DNA of 64,000 nucleotides, taken from NCBI GenBank assembly GCA_963575645.1, contig OY754467.1:53477108-53541107 (forward strand), in the 5' to 3' direction. The position numbers and the translations under genes are program-made. The notes below the pieces were generated by a model, which worked only from the letters and a program-made list of their open reading frames with translations, did no database searches and was not told the DNA's origin. Source of the stretch: Xanthostigma xanthostigma (Eukaryota > Arthropoda > Insecta > Raphidioptera > Raphidiidae). Of this stretch, positions 1-9,373 are shown one piece after another; positions within the stretch are counted from its first letter, which is position 1, and each line of letters begins with the position of its first letter.

Positions 1-146
1 TACCCCCCTAATAATTTCGCTTTCCATGTAAGTAACATGAAAAAAATGCCGCATTAAAGTTCGTTTCCCAAAGATTAAAACCTATTTTGGTACGGCTATA
101 GAATATCCAGCGCATAGGTAGGGCTTTGGGTACAAATACACCTTAA

Positions 147-203
147 AAAAATTGGTTGTCTGTAAAGTCGGTTTACGGACGATAGTTTTACGTGATAACG
201 TAT
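147..203 (-). mobile_element. MITE-A end fragment
   Basis: This is the terminal part of a repeat (MITE-A) seen again at 2296, 15461, 29744 and 48691. It starts after an A-run with TTGGTTGTCTGTAAAGTCGG and ends with ACGTGATAACG. A matching opposite end in the same orientation lies at about 1255-1418. The two are probably one copy split by about 1 kb of later insertions, including the LINE tail that follows. The element class is not known to me. Confidence 0.6.
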
Positions 204-226
204 TCCGTAATACATAAGCTAAATTT

Positions 227-236
227 ATATAATAAT

Positions 237-278
<42 letters not shown>

Positions 279-560
279 CATTTTTATTGAGATGCCACTG
301 ATGTGGATACAAACGTCAAAAAAATACATCAAATATTAAAAAAGATCCTTCAAATCATAAGGCACAGTGTTGCAAAAATATTGTTTTAATTTATATTTAA
401 AATGTTCTAATTTTTTGGTATTTTTTATTGAGTCAGGCAATTTATAGAAAATTTTGTAACCTATATATAACGGACTTTTTTCAAAAAAAGTCGTATTATG
501 TTTTATAGTGAATAATTTGAATCTATGATATTGCATCTTTCGCTTCAAATTTAGGTAAAT
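227..560 (-). mobile_element. LINE 3' end (Jockey/CR1-like) with (ATT)n tail
   Basis: On the minus strand, 548 to 336 encodes the C-terminal 70 residues of a non-LTR reverse transcriptase. It contains the segment YIGYKIFYKLPDSIKN, which resembles the end of Jockey/CR1-type ORF2 proteins (family knowledge). The stop is followed by a short 3' UTR with AATAAA, and then the ATT microsatellite at 227-282, which is the element's tail rather than an independent repeat. The copy is strongly 5'-truncated and inactive. The clade assignment is tentative. Confidence 0.65.
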
Positions 561-880
561 TTTATTAAGTAGAATAATAAAACACTATAAAAAGTACACT
601 ATTATTATATAAAAAACAACTATGGCATGTATCTCTTTTGCGCATGCGCCGATTTTCCCCAAAAAATTTACAAAAATTTCTAGTAAAAATAGATAGAGTA
701 AAAACCGTTTTAAAAACTATATTATTATTATATAAAACATCATTATAAGAGATATATTCTTTTACGCATGCGCCGATGTTCCCCAAAAACAATAGGCCAC
801 TTCATATTTGCATATCAAACATCCTCCCAAAATTTGGTTTCAATCCGCTTATCCTTGGTGTCGGAATGATAAGAAATGTC
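545..880 (+). repeat. Dispersed repeat N, copy 1
   Basis: The segment with GCGCATGCGCCGATTTTC and CAAAATTTGGTTTCAATCCG recurs at 30590-30870, 47860-48175 and, inverted, at 61700-62080. In this copy the GCGCATGCGCCGAT part is present twice (about 637 and 765), which indicates a local duplication. No protein-coding signal is seen. Confidence 0.6.
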
Positions 881-1254
881 AAAAGTGACGTTTGCAACTG
901 TCAAAGTATTATGTTCTAATAATAATTAGTTATTCCAATACTTAACTTAGAAGGCGTTGCATTTCACAAAATACTAATGTCAAAAAATTGAATTAAACAT
1001 TAGAAATGCAGCCGTTTTCATGTTAAGACAAGACATACGTTATTTTCTAATTTCCATGTACGGCAAACAAAGACGACCGACCGCGTCGCGTTATGCATTA
1101 GACAACATTGCATTTATATTTTATACAGCTATTTTTCTATATAAATTTGTATAAAAAAACTGTTTAGGCAAATTCTGTTATACGAAATCTATGTAAAATG
1201 TTCTCCTCTTTCGTTTAAGACTGGTTTCAAACCGATCTGATTTAAATTGAGCGA

Positions 1255-1418
1255 GAAATTAGCAAAAAGCACGCACAGGGTCAGGCGGAACGTTACGCGT
1301 TAGGAACGTTACGTTACACTTTTTCGAACATGCAGCCGGTGTTTTATCAATTTATAAGATTGGTGATTCATCAATTTATAAGACGTTATCACGTCAAAAA
1401 TCAAAAACACCTGACATC
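1255..1418 (-). mobile_element. MITE-A, second half of an interrupted copy
   Basis: This has the other terminus of MITE-A in the same orientation as 147-203: the block containing CAGGGTCAGGCGGAACG, then CAATTTATAAGACGTTATC and ACGTCA at the end. The phrase ATCAATTTATAAGA occurs twice in succession, a small internal duplication. Confidence 0.6.
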
Positions 1419-2295
1419 ACCATCCTAAACCCCTAAATTAGAGAATGTATGGGGACAATTATAGCTTGTAAAAAGTATTGACTTTACACTGCACACTACA
1501 AAAGTAAAATTGGTATAATTGTAAAAAAAAAAAACAAAAAAAAAATTTTGCCACTGATCGTCGGAATCAAGCCTATGAATTCTACCTGCCTGCCACCTTA
1601 GTTTAATGTTCTACAGCTCATGAATAGATTTTACCATAGTATGCTTTAAACTTCAAAGTGTTTATGAAAAATATTATTCAACAATGTAAAAAATAAAACA
1701 GTATGAGCTCAGATCAATAAGATAAAAGTAAATGATTGAATTGTTGCAATTTTTTTGAGAACCGGTGATATATATAAAACCTTCAACAGGTAATACGAAA
1801 ATCGATTTTACGTTCAAAGCTTCTAACATACTTAAAGCGATGCATTAGATCAACTAATAAAAGCTTGTAAGCTTGTAAAACTTTGAAGTTGCTTTTGTAA
1901 CAATTTGATTAGACAGATAGCACGTAATGCTTATTTTCCTGTATAAGGTTATAAAATTTTCTTTCTAACCATTTGTTTTTCGTTGTCTATACCTAAACAG
2001 CGTTTACTGTTTCGAAAGTTCATTTATTTATTTTACTGTAGATTATAGATGTCTGATAACTAATATCATTAATGCCTGATTAATAAATTACATCCTATCA
2101 CATATTATCCACGAACGGAACTGATGGAACAGAACACCAACTGCAAGTGTTTCTTGCACTTGACCAATTTTTTTTTTATTTAAAAATTGTTTTCATTTTC
2201 AATGTATTGAAACGACATCAATTTGTTATAAAAGCATATGCGCCTGTTCTAAGCTAATGTTAAAATTGTGTTTTTATTCATTGTAGAACCAATTT
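1419..2295. other. AT-rich spacer, no gene seen
   Basis: I see no credible reading frame, RNA gene or terminal-repeat structure here. Homopolymer A and T runs are common. Confidence 0.5.
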
Positions 2296-2487
2296 TTTTG
2301 ACGTGATAACGTCTTATAAATTGATGAAACACCGGCTGCATGCACGAAAAAGTGTAACGTTCCGAAAAGTGTAACGTTCCGAAAAGTGTAACTCATAAAA
2401 GTATGCAATTTTTCATCAATGTTTCTTTATGACGTTATCACGTAAAACTATCGTCCGTAAACCGACTTTACAGACAACCAATTTTTT
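2296..2487 (+). mobile_element. MITE-A, short copy
   Basis: Complete by its ends: it starts TGACGTGATAACGTCTTATA and ends with CAGACAACCAATT within a T-run. The middle is deleted to under 200 bp, with the phrase AAAAGTGTAACGTTCCG repeated. Both ends carry an inverted ACGTGATAACGTC. It is flanked on both sides by runs of T. Confidence 0.7.
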
Positions 2488-2958
2488 TCAACAAAACTGG
2501 CCCCATTTCGCTATATATTAAAAATAACTTTATGCAATTTTAGGTTATAAACGAATGGAAATCGATATTAAAAGAAACGTGCTATTCAATTTTGAATATA
2601 TAAAAAATTACGTAGCATCATTGATTAAAACTTGTTCACAGTGTACTTTTTGTAAACGGGAACGCTGAAAACTCCATTATTTAGTTTTTATAGGACTTCA
2701 TATCGAGTCGGAGATAATCCTTTTTGTATGAAAAATCACGAACAGTTTAATTACGAAGATCAAAGAATATTATATTACCGTGGATGACAAATTTTACAAA
2801 GATAAACTCTTATATTAAAATATGTTTTTATTTAAAGTATAGGGCCAATCTCGATACAAAGAACAACTGAGTTTAGCGGCTTTGCCGAAAAAAAGAAGTG
2901 AAATCTAAGATTCCAAGTTGGCAAGTTTACAAGAGTCATTTATCTATCCTTTAATAGG

Positions 2959-3269
2959 TATAATACGCGCCACGAATCTAAAAGGTCACAAACAGCGTTG
3001 CAAAGGCACATTTTAGACCCGTTGATACTCCCAACACCTCCCAGCTATCTGCACGGAACGTGCGTTCGTCGGTGATTGGCCGTGATCGCTCGTTGCCTTT
3101 GTCACTTGTCGCTTTCCTGCTTTAAAGTACAGTCGAGTACGCTATTGTCAAGTTGTTATTTTAGTTTTGTTGAGTTGCGAGTTTGTAGTTTTTCAACAGA
3201 CTGTACAAGCGCAATCCCGAATTCGCAACTAATTTCCGAGCCTTTTAGATTCGTGGCACGTATTATACT
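2959..3269 (+). mobile_element. MITE-E copy 1 (terminal inverted repeats)
   Basis: An element of about 310 bp bounded by near-perfect inverted repeats of about 25 bp: CGCCACGAATCTAAAAGG at the left and its reverse complement at the right. Further copies are at 38104-38405, 49980-50290 (inverted) and 53627-53948. The interior is conserved between copies but has no plausible ORF. The superfamily is undetermined because the target duplication is unclear. Confidence 0.75.
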
Positions 3270-3530
3270 AATATTATAAAAAGAAAATATTTATTTGTAT
3301 TTTTGTAATAAATAGACTCAAAAACTACTGGACCGATTTTAAAAATTCTTTCACTAATAGAATGCTACATTATCACTGAGTAACTATATTGTTAATCGAG
3401 TTTTATTAGGGGTCACTACGAAAACTCGAATAATGCAAACCAAGATGTAAAAAATATATAAAAACTTTTTAACGGTAACTCCGATCATCATGAAATTTAG
3501 GCTCAACATTCAACCGGGACGGATCGCTAG
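3270..3530 (+). mobile_element. Helitron-like remnant ending in CTAG
   Basis: This segment contains the phrase AACGGTAACTCCGATCATCA, shared with the Hel-2 family, and ends CTAG followed by T, as Helitron 3' ends do. Its left end abuts MITE-E. The terminal hairpin is weak, so this is probably an old copy. Confidence 0.45.
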
Positions 3531-3989
3531 TTTGTTTCGGCAAAGCGGTAAAACCCACATATTCTTTGTATCGAACTTGGCCCGTTTCACATTTATGTTT
3601 TCGGTGGAATTTCAATACTTTTTGTATGGTTAGTTATATATGTGAACAAGGCTTTAAATGCATTTACGAACACGGTTAGCTGCGCGAGTGACGGGTTGAA
3701 AATGCCTCTTTTAGAATATCAAGCTTCAGTAACGAGTTATCGCTTACTGCCATTTCGTATCGAATTAAATTTGTCATGCAAAAGAAAAAGAGAAAAACAT
3801 AATAAAACAAAACACTGTACACAAAGTGTGTTTTATGTGTCAAACGTTAAACGCACGTTTATTTAAAACATGGGTGGCTCTGACTGTTCTTTTTAATTTT
3901 TTCTTTGTTAAAAATATAGATAAAAGAATTAGAAATGCTTCGTTAATTAAATATTGTAACAGAGACCCCCCAGCAGACGACGACAAAGG

Positions 3990-4190
3990 ATTTCGTGAGA
4001 CAACAATCGGCTCGTTATTATCTAACAATTACATACAGATTGTTGTGGGACAACAATCGGCTTGTTGTTCTAACAATGATACACAGATTGTTATGGGGTA
4101 GCAATAGGATTGTTGTTCTAACAATGACACACGGATTGTTGTGAACAACAATCGGCTTGATTGTTCCATAACAATCTGTGTGTCATTTTT
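3990..4190 (+). repeat. Minisatellite, about 55-60 bp unit
   Basis: Three to four diverged tandem units, each built of CAACAATCGGCTTGTTGTTC, an AACAATGA-type stretch and ACACAGATTGTT. The unit is itself partly palindromic (ACAATC/GATTGT), and the last unit is inverted, ending in AACAATCTGTGTGTCA. Confidence 0.65.
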
Positions 4191-5730
4191 TCAGTCTGAT
4201 GCCTTGAAAAAAAAATGTCCGCATTTTTTTTAAGGTATAGTGTCACGTCTAACAGTTTACAAACAACTAGGTATAGAGTTTTTTTAAATTATTAAAGAAT
4301 ACCTAATTAGTTTTAGTGTGATTTAAACAAATGGAAAACGTTATTGGTATAAGAACAGTTTTATGCAATTAATGGCTCATTCTTTAATTATATTCCGGTC
4401 TTATATATTAATGGTATATTACAAAACCGAGTTTTCTTGTCTTCTTTTTACCATTATGCTTTGTTTAAAAGCAGAAACTTACGTTGTAGTATGTCGAATA
4501 AATTTTCTTTGAAATTAAAACATAAAAACACAATGTGTGCTTTATTTCAATTTTAAATAATTAACCATTATAAATTTTAATTAGATGGCTTTTTCCAGTG
4601 TTTAGAGGCCTAATCAAGAAAGCATGCTGGGGCATTCTTTCCAGACCTTGGAGAGTAACCGACATTATTGATATACAGATTGTTAAAATTCTTATAAACG
4701 CTAAAAGGAAATAATGCACGCAAAGAATAAAAAAATCCAGCCAATTGAGCGACGGGACCGTTCCAACTTCAAAAAAATATTGACTTTGTAACAATTATTA
4801 TTATTTTATTCAACATATTTACTAACGTAAGTGTGTAACATGAATATTATTTAATTCAACGCATTTATTAATTTAACTTTTTTTAAGATGAACACTACTT
4901 CCTGGTTCATACGCTCCGCTGCCATCTTGCTTCTGTTTCTTCACATGACCACCAGGGTACACCAGTGGCGGCGTGGCTTTTTAATGACGTGGTGTTGCAA
5001 CCTTTTGATATAGTAGGTAATAAAGAGAATAAAATTTCTGATATCGCGTGGGGTGACGCGTGTAATGGCTGGTATTCAATATGATATTTGCTATTCGTTG
5101 CCATGGTTATTGGTTACCGACATAATAAGTTCCACTAAGAGAGGGGATCTGATCTTAAAAAATGTATTTCCCCACCGTGACGAGCGAACTGTAAAAAATC
5201 CCGTATTTTTGCAACGCGTTCTGGGAAAACAATCTAACGGGTGATTTATTTTTAGTTCATTCTTTTGTGTTAATAAAAACAATTAACGGCTCTCATTTAT
5301 TTTGAAATCTATTTGGTTGAAATGTATAATGAAATTCCTTGGGCAGCAGAGAAGAAAAGGGCCATAAAAGCCATTTGAAAAGTTATGAGTTGATTTACAC
5401 TTAAACAACATTAGAGAAGATTTAATTATGTTTACGTCGACGCAATGATTTTGTATTATAGGCGGCCATGAATAATACTAACATTGTTACACCATGCAGG
5501 TAACTACAGCCCACGTACATTGTAAGAATATGTTTCATGGTTTTCCTAATCTATCTAAGTTCAAAACTCAACGGCTTTCTCACTGACACTAAAATACAAT
5601 TATTCGATTAACACTGTACGCACAAAATGTCAATAATAAAATTATTCCTTAAATAAAACCTACTTTATGGGGTTTAATTGAAGCTAACAAGGACTCAATA
5701 ATATCATATGTACCTACGCAAAAAAAAAGA
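4191..5730. repeat. Non-coding stretch with a two-part dispersed repeat
   Basis: Two blocks here, about 4735-4790 (GAGCGACGGGACCGTTCCAA) and 5020-5135 (AATAAAATTTCTGATATCG to the CATAATA region), occur adjacent to each other at 47605-47775. The 230 bp between them here is absent there. Nothing else recognisable is seen to 5730. Confidence 0.5.
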
Positions 5731-6024
5731 AAATAAATATAGTTTAAATAAACTAAAAAACACGCTTTATATCGAACTAAAAAGTAAAAAATATTTTTTT
5801 AAAATGAGCTTAAAACAGTAATGAATAAAAAATACTAGTACTATTGTGAAAAAAGCGTGGGGCGCTTTGTTCCACATTTTCGTACATCGAGCGCCCCACG
5901 CTTTTTTCACAATAATACTTGTATTTTTTTCATTATTGTTAAAAGCTTATTTTAAAAAATTATTTTTTACTTTTTAGTTCGATATAAAGCGTGTTTTTTA
6001 GTTTTTTTAAACTATATTTATTTT
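5731..6024 (-). repeat. Palindrome-P copy 1 (about 290-bp hairpin)
   Basis: A near-perfect inverted repeat with arms of about 135 bp around a 25-nt loop at 5866-5890. The stem next to the loop is GCGTGGGGCGC/GCGCCCCACGC. Outer arms carry AACACGCTTTATATCGAACT and its complement. The minus-strand continuation to about 6215 contains a tRNA-Leu-like segment. The same composite is present in the opposite orientation at 37085-37577, and the palindrome alone at 52171-52397. Confidence 0.85.
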
Positions 6025-6082
6025 CCACTTTTTAATTCGATTTATTGTCAAAAATTTGCCGAAAAAAAAACAATTTTTTTTT

Positions 6083-6170
6083 CGGCGTGAACGGGATTAG
6101 AACCCACGACCCGTGATTCCGAGAGTTGACGTCAGCGAAGACCCGTGCTTTAGACCGCACGGCTAAACAC
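6083..6170 (-). pseudogene. tRNA-Leu-like sequence in the Palindrome-P composite
   Basis: An 88-base segment reading as a degenerate class II tRNA. It has an A-box-like GCCGTGCGGTCTAAAGC and a B-box-like GGGTTCTAATCCC. Length and A box fit tRNA-Leu best. The acceptor and anticodon stems do not pair well, so it is a tRNA-derived module and not a working tRNA gene. It is joined by a GCCG-A8-type linker to the palindrome. Confidence 0.5.
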
Positions 6171-6215
6171 TGTAGTTACATTGCTGGCATATTATACTAC
6201 TCTAATAATAAGTTT

Positions 6216-6795
6216 TATTGCGGCTTATAGACGCTCGACAGCTGGGTACACTAGCGTCTGAAGTTTTGTTTAAACTGTTTGCAAAAGCTATAGATAAGCA
6301 GAAAAAACAAATTCACCGATGTCTACAAAATACAAGGCTCGCTGTTTGATTTAGAAAAAGAATTTAACGTAGAAATATCTTAATTTCCCTCTGGAGTTGC
6401 ATAAATGGATAGCTTTTTTTCATTTGAATATTCAGCGTTACTCAATTGTTTTTATAGCCGCTTGCTCCAAAAAGTGTTCTTCTTGAAGTTTAAATGACGA
6501 TACCAATAGTTTAATGTGAAGTTAAAATGTAATACGAACGTCATTAACCACAAGAAAAAATCTGTGTTTAAATAAAAAATATTGAAACGCTTTCTTGCAC
6601 TGATAATTCCTAAACAATAACACTAAGTTTGCTACTATTTTTTTTTTTTTTTGATAATATAATGATGTGACTTATTCGGAAATTAAAACCTTTTAAATCT
6701 TTTTAAGGTTCTGTTGCCACTCGAAAACTTTATACCCGTCCTACGTCTGTCTGTCTGTCCGTTATAATTTACAACCGATTTTGATAAAACAATCA
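6216..6795. other. Spacer, no gene seen
   Basis: AT-rich. The last 90 bases, with a GTCTGTCTGTCTGTCC microsatellite and CAACCGATTTTGATAAAAC, look like a fragment of an unclassified repeat. Nothing else is supported. Confidence 0.4.
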
Positions 6796-7377
6796 TCATA
6801 TATATTAATACGCTAAGGTTAAAGATGTATGCCTCCCTTTTTAGAAAAAACCTCACAATTTCTCTACATAAATTATATATCATTTTACAGATAATTGCTT
6901 GCTCTACTGACATCGACAACTAAAAAATTTTTTATCGCTTTTGTTTTTGTAAATTAATTAAAATACAGCAACGCTGAACAACGTCTGCCATCTGACGGCT
7001 TTAATTTTGAAACAACGTCAACGTTTCGATCTGTCATCTGACCTTCATATTGTAAATACTGCATACTGCCATCTGACGGCTTTAATTTTGAAACAGCGAG
7101 CAACGCTGTACAACGTCACAGCAATGCTGCATGATGCCATCTGACGGCTTAGCTCAACGCTTTTGCTACTTGCGCCTCTATATGACAATTTTAGTAAAAT
7201 ATTTCTTCGATCTGTCATCTGAGCTTCATATTGTAATACAACAAAAAGAAGAACGTTATAAGCGGTGTACAAAATTAGAAATGAATTGAATACCTGCAAT
7301 CATATTTAAAAAATAATTTTGTAAAGTGATAATTATTATACTTATTTAGTGCGAATAATTCGCACAGGTCACACTAG
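6796..7377 (+). mobile_element. Helitron Hel-1 copy 1
   Basis: A 582-bp non-autonomous Helitron. It begins TCATATATATTAATACGC after an A and ends CTAG before a T. An 8-base spacer precedes CTAG, and before that is the hairpin GTGCGAATAATTCGCAC (7349-7365). These are the diagnostic Helitron ends (5' TC, 3' hairpin plus CTRR, A/T insertion, no duplication). Other copies are 18542-19124, 25343-25939 and 35677-36264 (minus). The interior has CCATCTGACGGCTTTAATTT-type subrepeats and no Rep/helicase coding. Confidence 0.88.
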
Positions 7378-7828
7378 TCTTTTATATTAACAATACTATA
7401 AAAGAGTTGATAAATTGTAACAAAAACGTATTTTTACGTTCATCCTTTCTGAACTAAAGAGATACAGAATATATTCAGATTGCCTTTTTTATATAAGCGT
7501 ATCATATTTCTAAGAAAAGAATATTGTTATCTTTAAAATGTATTCTAACAACTTATGTCACAAAAAACATTGACGAAAGAAGTCTGGAAAATAAAACAAA
7601 AGCCGTAATCACAGTTTGGCAGTCGCTGTTATATTGCCAGACACACAGATATACATACAACGCGGTTTGGTTTTTATCTCTGGTTTTAAATGTTTGCTCA
7701 ACAACGTGCCCGTGGATGCAATACATCATCTGGGAGAGTTAAGACTTTTTATTGAACTATCACCTGGATAATATAAAAACACGTCACTTTTATTGTTGAC
7801 GATGCAGTGCCGGCTTAGACTTTTTATA
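7378..7828. other. Spacer, no gene seen
   Basis: No supported feature. The longest reading frame (about 70 residues) resembles nothing I know. Confidence 0.4.
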
Positions 7829-8090
7829 AAAAAAGCGAGTGTGCTCCAGACCACACGACTGAAGTAAAACTTCTTTCTGCCACATATTATATATAATAAT
7901 GATACAATAATATTCGATAATCTATCACCATATTTTGATTAGACATCCTGATTTAAAGAGTCAATATAACCTCACTCTGTAGCACATATCTACAAAGACG
8001 AAATGTTTAAAATATAATTTTTGATTAATTAATAGGCAAAATATGTATATATATATTTATTAGCATAATTTATAATACATTTAAAACGAT
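7829..8090 (-). repeat. Dispersed repeat L, copy 1
   Basis: Reads, inverted, like parts of 50315-50455 and 51205-51265 (and 24035-24085): AAGCGAGTGTGCT, CACACGACTGAAGTAAAAC and GTAGCACATATCTAC. At 50 kb the same repeat is interrupted by a repeat-D module and a Tigger derivative. This copy lacks both, so it represents a pre-insertion form. Confidence 0.55.
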
Positions 8091-8159
8091 TTTTTAACTA
8101 ACCTACATTATTTCCCGTTGCAAAATGCAGCAAAGTTCGATGAAATGTATTTTTGATAC

Positions 8160-8232
8160 AAACACAATGAGCCTTTTTCCTGAAGTACGAAAAATCACTC
8201 ACTAGTAGCGCTAGTAGTTCGGTAGGGACAAA
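8160..8232 (+). repeat. Inverted partner of 8810-8900
   Basis: The segment containing CAATGAGCCTTTTTCCTGA and GGGACAAACA matches the reverse complement of about 8810-8900 at perhaps 75-80% by eye. The minus-strand frame there reads MSLYPENSAAKVSREAALVV, which I do not recognise. It may be part of a duplicated exon or an old repeat. Confidence 0.4.
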
Positions 8233-8281
8233 CACTGTCAAATCCCCATATAAACACACATTAAAGTGTACTTGAAAAAAA

Positions 8282-8413
8282 ATGTTTTTAACAGAAGATG
8301 ATGTTCCTGGAGCAAAACTAAAGATTGCAACTGTAAAAGATAACAATGTAGTAACATTAAAACGTTGGCTTGCGTGTCGTAATTTAAAAGTATCTGGAAA
8401 AAAAATGAATTAA
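8282..8413 (+). pseudogene. SAP-domain-like N-terminal fragment
   Basis: An ATG at 8282 opens a 43-residue frame with an FLTEDDVPGAKL stretch followed by TLKRWLACRNLKVSGKK, the first helix-turn-helix half of a SAP DNA-binding motif. Proteins beginning with an acidic stretch of this kind plus SAP are common in insects and fish, and some also carry a YqaJ-type nuclease domain (family knowledge, not checked). The frame ends at TAA 8411, just after a run of eight A. Reading one frame over, the codons continue as a plausible SAP second helix up to AG|GTTAGT at 8420, a possible splice donor. It is either a decayed exon 1 or a sequencing-length homopolymer problem. No later exon was found. Confidence 0.4.
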
Positions 8414-8422
8414 TAGACAGGT

Positions 8423-9340
8423 TAGTATGCAGACTCTAGTCAAATATTAGCGATAAATTCAAACTGTAATAAGAGAAATTGAAAATAATTATGAATTTCA
8501 GATTTATTTCCAAATGAAATATAAATCAAAAATATATGGTAATAAAATAAATTTAATTAAATATAATAAATGAATATAATTTAATAAAAGATTGAGGTTA
8601 TATCTCATTCTAATAAATGGTAATAAACTGTGAAAAATTTACTATTCATTTTTTATTCATTTAATTAATTTTAAAAATAATTTCGATAACATATGTAAAT
8701 GATGACTCTCAGTGATAAGTTTATCAGTTCAAAATTTTTTTTATTTCAGATTTATATTTTTAAATAATAAAATAATATCACGTAAATAACATTGGTTGGC
8801 ATGTAAATATTTTATGTTTGTCCCTACTACTAGTGCTGCCTCTCGTGACACTTTCGCTGCACTATTCTCAGGATAAAGGCTCATTGTTTCCATTTTAAAC
8901 GTCAAATAGTTGTCAAAAAAAATATTTCGATTAATGCTCCGTCTTTGTCGCACTCACTTACTTATATCTCCCTCTCAACTTCCACTACACGAAACGTAAC
9001 TCTCTCTCTTACTATCTTCACTAACTTATATCTCCCTCTCAACTATTTTCATTGGAACTACATACCTATGCTAAATTTCAACTCAATCGGATAACGGGAA
9101 GTACTTGAAAAAGCTGTCCCAAAATTTGACACACAGAAACAAAGAAATACATGGAGTCAAGCTAATCCCTGTATTATTAAGCGACGTATGAAAATACTTA
9201 AATATTGTAAGTAGGTTTTGGAATTTTATACAAACAACGAAACTATTGTTTTGAAAATATTATGACAGTTAATCTTTAATTACTATCCAAGTGAGACTTA
9301 AAATAAATACGTATTTGAATATCAGTATTTTATTTAACTT
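8423..9340. other. Non-coding stretch with old repeat fragments
   Basis: AT-rich to about 8740. From 8940 a low-complexity run (ACTTATATCTCCCTCTCAAC occurs twice) leads into a common insect repeat phrase around 9070-9150. No gene is seen. Confidence 0.4.
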
Positions 9341-9373
9341 TCCGAGCAAAGCTCGGTCACCCAGGTACTAAAA
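9341..9373 (+). repeat. Hairpin end of an unclassified repeat
   Basis: CCGAGCAAAGCTCGG is a perfect short hairpin followed by TCACCCAGGTACTAA. It looks like the terminus of a transposon remnant starting near 8990. The class is uncertain (Helitron-like or a LINE tail). Confidence 0.35.

Noticed and set aside
82..312. A 76-residue minus frame with a long tyrosine run
   Set aside because: It is the translation of the ATT microsatellite tail of a LINE.
3868..3884. ATGGGTGGCTCTGA here is identical to the start of ORF0 at 40808
   Set aside because: Only 14 bases match and the flanks are unrelated. A 14-base match is expected by chance within 64 kb.
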